NCBI GenBank assembly: GCA_018907035.1
Contig: JACCIC010000213.1
Span: 741,001 to 805,000, forward strand
Length of the DNA: 64,000 nucleotides
DNA from: Sycobia sp. Sy_11
Taxonomy: Eukaryota > Arthropoda > Insecta > Hymenoptera > Epichrysomallidae
Direction of reading: 5' to 3'
A program made the position numbers and the translations under genes. Shown one piece after another: positions 36,369 to 49,683 of the stretch; position 1 is the first letter of the stretch, and the number at the start of each line of letters is the position of its first letter. The notes under the pieces were generated by a model that did not search any database, was not told where the DNA came from, and worked only from the letters and a program-made list of their open reading frames with translations.

Positions 36369-39300
36369 ATGAACTATAATATATTATTAAATTTTAAATA
36401 TTCTTTACGAAATAAAAATGTTAAAAAAATTAATAATTTACGATACACATCGACCGGTTTGAATGTTTGGGTAAGGTTATGTTATTAAAATTAAAAAATA
36501 TATATTTGATATTATATAAAAGATTTACTAATTTTTAAATGTTCAAATAAATATTACTGAATAAAATTTGAAAAAAAAAATCTTAGGAAAAAATAATTAG
36601 AACTGAACATAAACATGAAATTGAGAAATACTGGAAAGATAAAATTCATAATGTTAATACAGCACCATTAGAAAACAATAACAAATTTTATGTGTTATCT
36701 ATGTTTCCTTATCCTTCTGGATCTCTTCATATGGGACATGTAAGAGTTTATTCGATAAGTGATACTGTTGCACGTTTTTACAAAATGCAAGGTAAAATTT
36801 ATTAAATTTATAAAATATATAATATCGTAAATAATAATCTATGTATAGGTAAACATGTAATTCATCCAATGGGATGGGATGCATTTGGATTACCTGCAGA
36901 AAATGCTGCAATAGAAAAACAAGTTGATCCTGAAGAATGGACTAAACAAAATATTCAAAATATGAAAGAACAACTTTATACATTAGGCTGTGCATTTGAT
37001 AATCATAGAGAATTTTCTACGTGTGAACCAGAGTATTATAAATGGACTCAAGAGTTATTCTTAAAACTTTATGAAAATGGTTTATTATATCAAAAAGAAA
37101 CATTTGTGAACTGGGATCCAATAGATGAAACAGTTCTTGCAGATGAACAAGTAGATGAGAATAATAGATCTTGGAGATCTGGTGCTATTGTTGAAAAACG
37201 ATTACTCAAACAATGGTTTATTAAAACTACAGTATTTGCTGAGTACGTAATAAAGATTTTTTCTTGCTTTGTCAATAAAAAAATGATTAAAAAATTTTCT
37301 TTTAACAGATCATTATTAGAAGGCTTAAATGATGAAACATTAAAGGAATGGAATGATATTATTAAACTTCAAAAGCATTGGATTGGAAATTGTACAGGAA
37401 TAAATATTGATTTTCAGTTAACATCAGATATTCAAGGATACCCTAAATTTATAACTCTATGGACTGACAAACCTGAATTTATTGAAAATGCTAAATTTGT
37501 TGCAATATCAAATAATAATCTTATTGCAAAAATTGAAAGCTTTACAACAGAAAATCGAATAAGAAAATTAAATGCTACAGCTTTAAATCCATTTACAAAC
37601 CAAAATTTACCTATATATGTTATCAATAAAGGTATTTAATTTATATATTGTTTAATATCGTTTTTTATAAATAAATAAATTTATATTTTATAAAAATTAA
37701 AAATTGTACTTATGTCGACTGTTGTGAATTAAATTAATAAATATTTTTATCGGTCTTACAGTCTTTATAAAATAATATATTATACTAATACAATGAGAGT
37801 CATATTTTCCTTATTTAAAATCACCCGTGAAGAATCTGAAATAGAAATTACTACAAAAAATAAAATAAAATAAAATTAAATTAAAAATTAAAAATAATAC
37901 AAATAATAAAACTAAAATAATCTATATTCTATCTTAGCAAAGAATAACCTGAATGCCCCACCACCTTAAATTTAGCTATACCATAAATGTCCAACGTTTC
38001 GAATTGCTCCGTTTCATAAACTTCAATTCCAGTTACATACTATTTTTTAGCTTCATAAAAAATATTCTATATTTTCATAATTTTAGTGAATTTCAAAGTA
38101 TACATTTTTTTTTTAAAATATTTATTAATTATGCTTTTGATGATGTTTAAAATATTTTCTCTGTGATTTAATCAATTAATTTTTTTCTGAAGAATTGTAT
38201 ATTTGTTTCAGAAATATTGACATATCCAGATTTTAGAGATGATTACATAGGTATTCCATGTTTGTCTGATGCTGATGCTGAAATTTGTAAGACTACTGGT
38301 ATTAGTTATGAAGCAGCTCCTAATTATTCTGAAGAAGAACAAGAAAAAAAACGTTTGGAAATACTTAAAATTGCTAGAGAACGAAAAATTGGTGGATATA
38401 TGGTAAGCTCAAAATTAAGAGATTGGTTAATATCAAGGCAAAGATATTGGGGTACCCCAATACCCATAATACATTGTGAAAAATGTGGTTCTCAACCGGT
38501 ACCTAGAGATCAACTCCCTGTTATTCTTCCAAAACTTAAACAAACTTCAGCGATTCGAAAATTAACATTGAAAGATGCTAAGGAATGGTTGAACACTTCT
38601 TGTCCTAAATGTAATGGACCAGCAACTAAAGAGACTGATACAATGGACACTTTTGTAGATAGTTCTTGGTATTTTATGAGATTCATTGATTCAAAGAATG
38701 AAAATGAAATGATCTCAAAAGAGAAAGCTCATCGTTATTTACCTGTAGATCTCTACATAGGTGGAAAAGAGCATGGTGAATACGGGCATTTTATTTTATT
38801 TTTAATTGATTATGATCAATACAAAATTTAAGTTAAAACTATTATCGATTTATAGCTACTTTACATCTTTATTATGCTCGTTTTATGAGTCATTTTTTGT
38901 ATCAATTGGGATTACTTCCTACAAGAGAGCCATTCAAACAACTTTTAGTACAAGGAATGGTAATGGGTCAGTCTTATTCCACAAAAAACGGAAGGTACGT
39001 TAAACCGGATAATGTTGAAGCTACTGAAAATGGATACATAGATAAAGTATCTCAAGAATTATTAGTTACACAGTGGGAAAAAATGTCGAAGTCGAAATAT
39101 AACGGAGTTGATCCTTCAGAAATGTTTTCAAAGTATAGCATTGATACTATTAGATTACTTATATTGGCTGATGTGGCACCTACATCTCACAGAAATTGGT
39201 CTAAAGATAGTAAGTTTATATTTATGTTAAAACTATCGTGTTTTACAGTGCATCTTGTAGCTTGAATGGTTTTATATTTACCAATTATATATTTATATAA

Positions 39301-39431
39301 TATGAAACCTAAAAATGAAATATGATTAACGTCAAACATTAAATAATTAAATATATTAATAATTAAATAAATGGTTACATGTTTCTTATATAATAGAAAT
39401 TTAAGTTAAACATTTATTTTATTAACACGTG

Positions 39432-39487
<56 letters not shown>

Positions 39488-41207
39488 TATTAATTACTAA
39501 CTACTAAATAAATCCGAAAATTAAATTTCTTTTCATAAAAATGTCAATTGCAGCTTTTCCAGGAATTTTAAACTGGCAACAACGTCTTTGGCAAACAATC
39601 CATGAATTCATTAACTCCAGAACGAAATTAGGAAATCTGAAAGATCTAAACGCTTTGTCTAGTGATGCGAAATTTCAGAAAGAGGATGCTTACATGTTTG
39701 ATAGTCGCAATTATTATGTACACGGGGTGACATTTAATATTACAAGATCACAGCAACTGAGTGTCGCGATTTCGAAGATGCAGGGTTTAACAAATAGCAT
39801 TCGTAAGTCCTCGGCGAAATGTGTTGCTTACAGTCGTGAGTATGAACGAGCTCTAGCAGTGCAAATAATCATGTTAGCACCTTTTGCTCCACATTTTGCC
39901 TCAGAACTGTGGGCTGGCTTTTGTTCAGCACCACATAGGATTTGTTTGGATAGTGAATTGCAGTGGGATAAAGATGTACTTGATCAAAGTTGGCCCCAAA
40001 TTGATCTAGATTACAATCTTAAAATTAAAGTTCGAGTATGTAGAAAATATTATTTAAGTATTCTTTAATCTTATTCTATATTATTACATTATGAATCATT
40101 TTTATATTAAATTAATTTTTACATTTTTTAAAATTAATCATATCCAATTGTACAATTTTCATATTTAGAAAAGTATTTAATTTCATTTAGAAATTGTTTT
40201 AATGTCAGTTTTAAAATTTATTTTAATTTTAGTTTCATATAACTGTTGAACTCTTAACCGTTAATAGTAAAATAATGTTTTAATAATAATTTCCACCTTT
40301 AAATGAGGAAACTTGCTATTACATGTAGAATCAGTGATTAATTTCTAGTCAAGTTCGTTTAAATTTTTTCAATGTATATAGTATTTACTAATATTGAGTA
40401 TGCATATTAAAATTTTTAATAGTCTCAATTTAAAAATGAGAAGTGAAATAAAATAAATTCAATCTTTATGTAAAGTAAATATCAATAATTTCAATTATCA
40501 TCATATATTTATTCAATTTATTGAGATGAAATGTATATATTTTAAATTTTCAAAGAAAAAAGCTTACTATAGTACATTTATTTGATTTATTTACTTGATA
40601 TAGGACAGTGAGTACCTAAAGTCTGAAAATATTCAAATTGATCGATTTTCAAACTATTCATATTTTTGGTCACTGTTTTAAAAACATTTATTTTCTATTT
40701 CTAAAAACATTGTACTAGATTTTTTGATATTTAAAAATATATTAATTTAAAGATTTTAAATATTTATTTACGTATCGAAATTACTTTTCAATTGAGCATA
40801 TTACTTCGATAGATTTAAATAAATTCTCTTTATTTATCGTATTGTCATAATATTAGTCAGTCAAAATAATTTTGCTAGTATTCTTGTTATATTATAAATA
40901 ATAGCATACTATATATAATTTTAAATTCTATTTATGCATTCTGTGTATTATATTAACAAACTTTCTTGTACAGGTAAATAGTAAAGATTTTACAATTCTA
41001 AGAGTCCCACGTCAGAAACTAGATACAATGAATGAAGATGACGTACTACAACTTGTTATGAAAGAAGCAAAATTCAAAAAACATATTGAGAACAGAAGAA
41101 TTATAAAAATTTATTTTAAGTCTGAAATAGGATGTGGAGCAAATATCTCAATTTTAACAAAAAAAAATGTCGAAGATACTTCAATAAAAGAGGCAATTGA
41201 AAATTAA
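36369..41207 (+). CDS. LARS2: Mitochondrial leucyl-tRNA synthetase
   Basis: Eight exons: 36369-36470, 36587-36791, 36849-37242, 37309-37631, 38212-38775, 38856-39209, 39554-40035 and 40974-41207. They give 885 residues (human LARS2 about 900). The class I signatures are present: HMGH at residues 82-85 and KMSKS at 605-609. The zinc-type and CP1 linker region includes [20 protein letters not shown], and the tail holds the anticodon-binding domain ([15 protein letters not shown]). The N-terminus is basic and Ser/Thr-rich ([11 protein letters not shown] before the first splice), as expected for mitochondrial import. The enzyme charges mitochondrial tRNA-Leu. Intron 3 is only 66 bases, a multiple of three, and stop-free. 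It is convergent with COQ8. Confidence 0.93.
39435..39484. repeat. (TA)n microsatellite in a LARS2 intron
   Basis: A pure TA array of about 25 units, some 70 bases before the exon 7 acceptor. Confidence 0.96.
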
Positions 41208-41509
41208 TTTACACATAAAATATTTATATTCAGTTGTAAATATGTAAATAATTAAACTTTTGTTTAAAATATATGGAATATTAATATTTTAGTGCTGTCT
41301 TCATGAATAGAATGTTTGTGTACCTTCTTTTTCTGATTACATTACAATTTTTATTAAACAATTATCACTCTTAAATAAATCACTGGTTTCAGTAAAAATT
41401 ACATTAAAGCTAGTTTTGTAAGCTATACTGAATAATTTTAAATGCTTTGAAAAATTCGAAAACCAAGAAAAAATAATTTTTTTGTCAATAACAAAAGTGT
41501 AATCATGCC

Positions 41510-41798
41510 TTAGCCACCGTTTTCGACAATTTGGCCTTCTATGACTTTTTCCTAGCTACAAAACTGAAAAGACACGTGGAAGGGCGACGTCTTACTACGA
41601 TCGAGGAGATAAAGACCGCACCACTGGAATGCTACTTTGAAATGCTTTGAAAATTGGAAAAAGCGCTCGCACCAGATCGCATAAGTATATTATATCTCAG
41701 GAGGATTACTTCGAAGGGGACAACATAAATATTGATAAATAAATAAATAGTTTTTGACAGTAATAAAAATTCACCTTACTTTTTGATCATACCTCGTG
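41510..41798 (+). mobile_element. Decayed mariner transposon, 3' end
   Basis: A plus-strand frame reads NLAFYDFFLATKLKRHVEG and RRLTTIEEIKTAPLE, the C-terminal part of a mariner transposase. It then stops, and after a deletion another frame reads YIISQEDYFEGDNINIDK and TAA, the family's usual end. Beyond the stop, CTTACTTTTTGATCATACCT at about 41775-41794 matches a mariner terminal inverted repeat. The 5' half and its inverted repeat are missing, so the copy is dead. It lies between the convergent LARS2 and COQ8 genes. Confidence 0.85.
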
Positions 41799-41898
41799 TA
41801 TAACCATGCAATTAAAATAAGTAAAAGTTATTTATTAAAATTATTCATTTCTATATAATACAATAAATATATCTTACAAAAATTAATATAATTAACAA

Positions 41899-44800
41899 TC
41901 AATTAAACTCATAATTTTTGTATACATCCCGAAACATATCTCGACAATTAATTTTTACTTTTAATTTAGCACATAATAAAAATACACCTGATAATTTTCT
42001 GTGCAAACTATAAATTTCTTCTGGTGGAGGGCAAAGTCGGTGATTTACAATAGTTGGAACCAATGCTTGTATTCTGAAATTATTAATTTAGTTGGTATTT
42101 GTATATTAAAATAAAATATAATTATAAATTTAATCAATTTATAATTATTGAATATTTTTATAGCTTCTAATACGCTGAATTTATGTCTGTTAAAATAATC
42201 ATGCAATTCGTTATGAAAATGTGTTATATTGTTTACTTAAGAATTGATGATCATTTATTTCTAAATAATTAATTACCATTAATATTATAATTATTATAGA
42301 TGTCAACTATAAAGATTATTACCTTTTCGTAACGTCTTGACCTCCAAAATCAAAATACTCATGATCTTTGTCAAATACTTGTCCTAATATCATCACTGCA
42401 TCAACGTGGGCTGCTTCCATTACCTACTCAATAAAAAAAGTTAATTAGTAAATGTTTTAATGAAATAATTTTAATTAATTGTATTATAGTATGTACTTTT
42501 GATTCATATCCTGTTAAAAAGCCCATTTCTCTTGAAAGATTTAAGACTTTATCTCTATCTCCTTCACTCGCACCATTTATTACCTGTATATATTTATCCA
42601 TAAATTTCTTATCATAACTTCTAGATGCACCAAAATCTAGAAGAATCAACTACGAATATAAAGTAAAAGATTATTTAAGGTCTTTTAATTAAAGCTTTTA
42701 AGTAATTATTATTTTAAACACCTGTTTTGTTTCTGTATTATAAAAAAAATTAGACCAGTTAGGATCAGTTTGCATATAACGAAATACAAATAGCTCTTTT
42801 AAGCACAGTTCCATAATAAGTCTACAAATATGTTCTCTCGTTTCCAAATCCATATCTGCACATTTGTCTACTGGTACACCTTCAATTAATTCGGATGTAA
42901 ATACTTGAGCAGTGCACAACTCATCTGCATAAAATATATTATGTATATTATAAATAATAAAATATAATATGTTTATTATAGTATTAGATATTAAATGATA
43001 TTTTATCAATGTTACCAATGACTTCAGGAACATAATAATCTGGATAAGGTTCAATAAGCTTTTTATATTTTTTAGTACATTCAGCTTCTCTAATATAATC
43101 TACCTCCCACGCTAATTCTCGTTTAGCAACTTCAACCACGTTATCAATAAACATTCCTTCTGGAAACATATGCCATACCTTTAAATAAAATTATGAAATT
43201 ATAGTTTCATTTAAGCTATAAAATTTTCATTTAAGCTATAAAATCATTGAACAAATTTTAATTGGTACATATTAAATGATTATATTGTTAATGTCATGTA
43301 ATCTCGTAATTAAATTAAAATTAATTAAAATTTAAATATAATTTAAGAATCCATTTTAATATATGAGAAATAAATAGTAAAAATTACAAACTTTCATTAT
43401 TCCAACTAAATTTTCAATATCACTTTGTATACCAGCAGCCACACCCGGATACTGAATTTTAACTGCAACAGGTCTTCCATCAAGTAAAATACCATGATGT
43501 ACTTGCCCTGCAATAAATAAGATAAAATGTAAAAATAGATATCGTTGATCATTAAAATGTATAATAGATACCAATTGAAGCAGCTGCAAATGGTTTTTCA
43601 TTAAATAAATTAAACTTTTCTCTCCAATCAGGTCCTAATTCACTTACAAGTACTTTCTAAAATAAATGTTCAAATTTAATTAAAAAGTCAATTAAATTAA
43701 TGTCAAATATATGTCTAAAAACATATTTACGTGAACTTGCCAAGTTGGCATAAAATCAGCACTTTGCCTAACTCTTTCAAAAGCTCTTTGTAGTTCAGGA
43801 CTAATAATTGTGTTATCTTGAATACTAAGAATTTGACCAATTTTTAGAGCAGCTCCTCTTACTTTACACAATGTTGAAACAATTCTTTCAGCATTTGCCT
43901 TTGTAAGAAATATATTGTCAAGAGACTGGCCAACAGTTTGCTCCTTTAATCCTAGAGTTCTACGTGTATATTCGGCAAGAGTGCCAACACCAAGACCTAC
44001 TCCAAGTGTACCAAAACTGACCATTCTTCCTATCCTAGAGGCTGGAACTTTTCTAGCTTTAGCATTTTCTGATAGCTGAAAGAAAATAAATTATTAAGTT
44101 GTTAAGAATTTGACTAAAAATTATACATGATATGAACTATTTTCATATTCTAACCGTGTCTTTTGGTTTAACATTAAGTTTTGAACGATTAATTTTCTCG
44201 TTATTTATATTTTCAGTACTTTTACAATTTAAAGAATTCTTACTATCAAATTTTCCTGGTTCTCTACCTGAACAACTTTTGGTATTTTTATTTGTGTTGT
44301 CAGGATCCTTACTAGAGACTTTATTCATTTTTTTAATTGTATCATCAGATGCTTGTGCTTCTTTACATTTTTGTTTTTTGATTTTCTCTTCATGTTCTCT
44401 CTCCAATTTTCTTAACAACTCCTTATCTTTTTCTGATAATTCAATTTTTGGAATTTCTGAAGAATCAGTACAAATAGTTTCTATTTTTTCCTTTACACTT
44501 GAATATTTTATTGGCGACTGTTTGTTATTATTGTCATTACTTTGTACATTAGATCTTGAAGTATCAGTTTTTTCTACATTACAATTCTGAGTATCAGTTT
44601 TTTGTGGATCGGGCTTCTGTGTATTTATATTATCTTTTTGTATTTCCTTTGGATCTTTTGCTGGATTATAAACATGCAGATTTTTACTTAATTCACTTAA
44701 ATCTTTTTTCAAAGAATCTGGCAAGATTTTTGAACCCAAAATCTCTTCTACTCTAATTTTTGAATATTGAGAAACTCCTTTTTCAATTACGTATAATCTT

Positions 44801-45383
44801 TCTGTCAAATCTTTCAAATCTTTCATTAATTTTTCCTAAAATTATAAATTATTATAATTTCTCTAATATTATTTTATATAACTAAAAGTACATTTTATAT
44901 AAACGTATATATTAGAAACATAATATTAAATAACAAAAAATATGATCATATACTATTTTTATGTTTTTTAATTTGACATTATACAATTATAACAAATTTT
45001 TTAAAATCTATTAACACAGAAATGATAAGATAATTGTCTAGATTTCTAATCTATATATGAAGCTACTGTATATTAAACAGACATTATTGTCATAAAATAA
45101 ACGTATTAGTAATTTCTATTTCTTATTTGTTACATGGCAAAAATACCACTATCAATTTCATTAATATTTTATTAGTTTATTGGAAACTTACTGGAACCTT
45201 ACTTGTATCAATATTATCTAGTAATTTTTCTAAATTGTTGAATCCTTCATTAGTCCATTTATGAATATTAGATTCTTTCATCATATTGGGAAATGTCTTT
45301 TCTTGCTCTCGCAATACTGCATTTACTAATATTTTCATACCCCGCAGAATTGCAATGACATCAGATGTTTTACGCCCTGCCAT
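41899..45383 (-). CDS. COQ8: Atypical kinase COQ8 (ADCK3), mitochondrial
   Basis: Ten exons read downward: 45383-45192, 44835-44155, 44075-43731, 43656-43572, 43507-43392, 43178-43016, 42924-42722, 42649-42497, 42423-42323 and 42073-41899, giving 737 residues. The UbiB-family KxGQ motif is in RGAALKIGQ (Lys369 to Gln372). The alanine-rich loop is FAAASIGQ, the VAVKIQYPG lysine is present, and DPNWSNFF and LLDFGASR supply the catalytic Asp/Asn and the DFG Asp. COQ8 supports assembly of the coenzyme Q biosynthesis complex on the matrix side of the inner membrane. The start aligns with the human COQ8A N-terminus; an ATG 42 bases upstream is also in frame. Exon 2 encodes 227 residues, largely Lys/Asp/Asn/Ser-rich and probably disordered, which makes the protein longer than human COQ8A. 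Confidence 0.92.
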
Positions 45384-46383
45384 TCTTTTTGAAAAATTAA
45401 AAAAATATTTAGTAATTAATTGCAATGTTATTTTTCATTAAAATTTTAATATTATAATGTAATTGATAGCTAGTGCATTTTAGAATATATTTATGGAATT
45501 TAAAGCAATGAAAAAGTTTTTATACTTCTAAATGTGAACATTCAACTTGTTTTTATAGTTAAAAAAGCTTCTCAATTCCTGTGATCCTATTGTGATCTAA
45601 TCTTCAAACTAAACTGTTTTTGCTGTCGAGCAGACGAACAACACATGCGGGTAATATAACCTTGAAAATTGATATTTAAGTTTTAATTACGTAAGTTATA
45701 GGTTAGATATATTTATAATGCAAGCAAAACTGGCAAAAATTGGCAATACATACAATTACATTATTTGAATCTAAATTTGTAATATCACTAACCAAGAGTC
45801 ATGCGTATAAAATTTTAATATAAAAATAGTTAGAAAACATTGTTGTTATGATTTTATTTATAATTTAAAGTATGTACATTTTGTATCTAAAACTTCGAAT
45901 GGTGTTTTTTTTAACCTATAGTTTTATTAGAGTTTTGTAATACTATTTGCCATCTGCGTATCTGCAATGTGTTGCTGCTGATCTAAACAATTGATACCAC
46001 TATATATATTTGCGAATCTATATAGATATTGCATATACGTATGGGATGTCTAATTTTCCATCAGCTGATTTCAATTGTAATGTAAACATGTAAAACTTAA
46101 ATTATATGCATGAGCCGGCTACCGGAGTGATTACTAACAAAAAATAGACTAACAATATAAAAATAAAATAGTAAATTTTTTAAAATGCTTTAATTCTATA
46201 TTTTGTAATTATAAGTATATTAAAAGTTATATTATTAAATGCTTTATTCATTGAATTAATATCTCTAAAATAAAATAAATTTACGATAAATAAAAATATC
46301 TATTCTAAATGATTTTTTATTCGAATGGAATTTCATGAATTAATGAACTTACAAAATTTAAAATATATTTAATATAAAGATTT
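45384..46383 (-). other. Spacer between ALKBH7 and COQ8
   Basis: About 1 kb, AT-rich. It holds the ALKBH7 3' UTR (AATAAA on the minus strand at 46316-46321) and the promoter and leader of COQ8. Nothing else was recognised. Confidence 0.5.
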
Positions 46384-47061
46384 TTAATCTGGTTCACTTC
46401 TACATATTATTGATATACGTCTATCTTTATTAATAATTTTTCCTTTATAAATAGATTCTTTTTTACTTAAAATTTCATGATTATATTTATAACGAGCTAC
46501 ACCTTTCATTATGTATAAAGATCTTCTAGGCACAAAAACATCGTCCCAATAATCTTTCTCATGTCCAACATATGTCAAGCGCATAACAGAATCACTTAAT
46601 AAACTTATAGTTGCAATAACGTCTCCACAAAATCGAGTACTATCAACATGAGGTTTTATCCAACCATCTTCTGCAAGATCAAGTACATGCACATATCCAA
46701 GTTGTCGCAAACTTGGTGGAAATGCTTTGGCTCGAACTTTATTTATGATTTTAAGATTTTCTTCATTCCATTTAAGAAATTCTGTTTCACGATATCCATG
46801 AATTTTATCATCCCAGTGAGCGTATTCATATCTTAATCTTTTCATATAAGGCTCAATATCATTTAATAAACACTTTTCTTCTTCTTCAGTTATAAAATTT
46901 TCATGAATAGTCATAGTAGAATGCAGTTTAGTTTTCCAATCTTTAAAATCATCATTCTGTTCTAAAGCTGTAGTTTCGCTAACATTGGAACAGTAATTTT
47001 TAATACAATTGAGTGATGTCTTTAAAATTTTATCTCTAAATTGTAATGCTTTTATGAGCAT
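46384..47061 (-). CDS. ALKBH7: Mitochondrial 2-oxoglutarate/Fe(II) dioxygenase ALKBH7
   Basis: A single 225-residue open frame without introns. RRYEY-like KRLRYEYAHWDDKIHGYRET, GYVHVLDLAEDGWIKPHVDS and the C-terminal RRISIICRS are diagnostic of ALKBH7. Iron ligands are His138, Asp140 and His195, and Arg221 should bind 2-oxoglutarate. The N-terminus is basic and Cys/Asn-rich, in keeping with mitochondrial import. The vertebrate protein acts in mitochondria in programmed necrosis, fat metabolism and mitochondrial RNA demethylation; the insect role is inferred. The first Met (47061) gives the full presequence. It lies upstream of COQ8 on the same strand but with its own spacer. Confidence 0.92.
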   Translation of the reverse strand: MLIKALQFRDKILKTSLNCIKNYCSNVSETTALEQNDDFKDWKTKLHSTMTIHENFITEEEEKCLLNDIEPYMKRLRYEYAHWDDKIHGYRETEFLKWNEENLKIINKVRAKAFPPSLRQLGYVHVLDLAEDGWIKPHVDSTRFCGDVIATISLLSDSVMRLTYVGHEKDYWDDVFVPRRSLYIMKGVARYKYNHEILSKKESIYKGKIINKDRRISIICRSEPD

Positions 47062-47361
47062 TCTGTATTTTAAATTTTAATAGCTTATTACTGATTCGCC
47101 TATAAAAATATTTAAAAATAGTAAAATATAAATTTGGTTCAACTATAATACAATATAAATTGTTGATATTAAACGGCCTAACCTAACAATATCGAACGAT
47201 ATCTTTGGACATTATTCAATTCGTAGTACGAGTATGCCGCACTTATACTTTATATTATTATTATTATGAAAATTGCAAACCATATACTTATAAAAAATTG
47301 TATTCTACTTATAATAAGTTATAAGAATAACAATAATATTTAAAACGTATTTTTAATTATA

Positions 47362-47402
<41 letters not shown>

Positions 47403-47419
47403 CATTAATTATAATACAG

Positions 47420-47470
47420 ATGTCTCTATTACCGATGAATGTTACACTACTACTGGTACAACATTTAGAG
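47420..47470 (+). other. Exon-like segment, possibly the start of a kringle module
   Basis: It has an acceptor ATACAG before 47420 and a GT at 47471. Read in phase 1 it gives DVSITDECYTTTGTTFR and a split Gly. The spacing Cys-Tyr-x-x-x-Gly-x-x-(Tyr/Phe)-Arg-Gly is that of the first strand of kringle domains. It is 51 bases long and symmetric (phase 1 to 1), as extracellular module exons usually are. No signal peptide or later kringle motif (CQxW) was found nearby, so this is a weak candidate. Confidence 0.25.
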
Positions 47471-48666
47471 GTATAGATGGCTCTACTAGATCTCCTTATT
47501 ATATAAAAATGATCTCGAAATAACAAATTATACGTTTTGGCATTATATCGTGTATATAAATATTAAATCAAACTTCCACAAAGCACCCGCCCCCGATTTT
47601 ATTAAACATCATATAGTTAAAATTTCTAAATGCTTGAACTGGCTTGAACATTGAATGCGAAACACAGAAAAAGACATTCCATTTATTATTTACGCGGTAT
47701 GTCACTTTAGAGAATATAAATGTATTCGAGTGGTTGCGGTTTTGCTATATACATCAACCAATAAGAGTTTTATTTACTAAATCAGCTAATATTACCAGCT
47801 AATAAATTCATATAGTGATCTCTCTCATTTCTCTACGAAGCTGTCACGCATTGTAGCTTGCATCTCGTCTCGTCTCTTTTCATCTCTCTCTCTCTCTCTC
47901 TGTCTCTCTCTTTCTTAAATGTAATGTAATCTACAATAGGATGCCAATCTGTACATCATATGTAATTTGCAACAGGACAAGCGAGTTCAAATGCCGATTC
48001 GTTACCGCTCATTCGCGCACGGTTTTGCATATATTTGGAAGCTTGGTTTGAGCCTTTATGGGCCCGTTCCCATTTACGGCCCGCAGTTCTACCAGATTCT
48101 ACACGTTCTGTAATTAACTGGAGTTGCAGTTAAAATTTGCGCGCGGAGACGGGCGCCTTATTTGTCAGATATTAATTCTGAGTTCTTCTTATACCATTTT
48201 TTTTACAGCAGTGGAGTTGATTTTCCGTATTTTCTATTTCAATTTTATTTGCGATTTCATGCTATATTTTAATTAATTTCGTGCCTATAGTTAAGTCTGA
48301 GTTAAAAAATTACGCCAACAAAAACGAAAATTCGTCAACAAAATATATTATAATCGATATTACAAAGGTAATCTCATTGTGCCCTTATAGTACGAAAGCT
48401 TCGAAAATAAAGAAAAATAAAAATTTCGTTAAAAATATAGAATGAGATAATCTTAAGTCTAGAATTTATTAATGTGTAAAAAAATACATTAAAAATGATA
48501 TCATAAGTTTTTGCATCTTAAGACAATTTATATTACTTAATTTGGAAACTGTGAAGATGTGAAGTGTGGTAGGAATTTACAATGTAAAATTTACGATTTC
48601 TATGATATAATTTTTTTTCGTGTTAAATAATTTAACTTTGTCATAAAACATCTGACAATTATACAG

Positions 48667-48729
48667 GTAATTTATTTTTTGATGAAACTACAACTGATGC
48701 GGAAGCAGAAACTTGTGTATATTTAATTG
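48667..48729 (+). other. Second exon-like segment, phase-compatible with 47420-47470
   Basis: It is bounded by ATACAG before 48667 and a good GTATGT donor at 48730. In phase 1 it encodes NLFFDETTTDAEAETCVYLI with a second Cys. It is 63 bases long and symmetric (1 to 1), so it can join the segment at 47420-47470 without breaking frame. I do not recognise the product. Confidence 0.25.
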
Positions 48730-49683
48730 GTATGTCAGACTCACAAGGCCAGCGTCTTTGTAAGGAGATAATTTTCAAGTTACATATATTAATATAAGCC
48801 TCCCTAAAGGCATTGACGAGAAATTAATACCCTGACGAATTAATACAGGCTTATAAATCTCCAAGAACGATATCAGCAGGTATAAGTACGACTGATACAA
48901 GTCTTGAAAGTATGACATATCTGTACAAGTGCAAGGAACTGTAAAAATATACAGGCTAACGAATCATCTCTAATGAATCGTCCCTACCGCGAAATCTCTT
49001 TAAAAATCGTCGAGTAAGCCCGAATGTATGGTGTAGCTGTAGATCTTCTCAGTTTACTTGATTGTCGATAAAAATATTCGGCAACAGAGACAGATTCTTT
49101 TCCATACTGAGAGAATTTCTCTCGATAGCTAAGAATTATAATTATATAATTCATGAAAACGTATTCTCGAATTTTTATTCCTTATCATTTATTTTTCTAA
49201 AGTACTTGTTTAATAGATCATTTTAGATGCGCTATATTGTTTTTATTGTGGAATTTAATTAAATAATTAAGGTATATTCCTAAGAATATGATATATTAAA
49301 CACTTGGGTACTTGTCTATACAGTTTGTGCACGTTTCATGATAAAATTATTGACGATATCTGGATCAGAAGGTGACAGCTTTACCACAATAATGAAACGC
49401 CAAGATAATTTATGTTTATAATGGAGTACAGTATATCTTTATGATTTGTCTATTAATGGATTTAAATGGTAATGGAGCGGTCAAGGAGTGTAGGTATTCT
49501 CATATCAATTAAAATTATTTTGTTTAAAAAATTCTATTTATATGCAAGAAAGCAATATGTGGAAATGATTTCAAGTGTTGCTCTTCGCTAAAATTTTATC
49601 GCTTCATTATGTTTTCACGGAATTTTTAGCTATTTTTGTACACGAAATGACACGAATTTCAGACAATTCCAATAAAAGAACGT

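Noticed and set aside
36699..36911. Minus-strand frame opposite LARS2
   Set aside because: Shadow of the HIGH-motif exon of LARS2.
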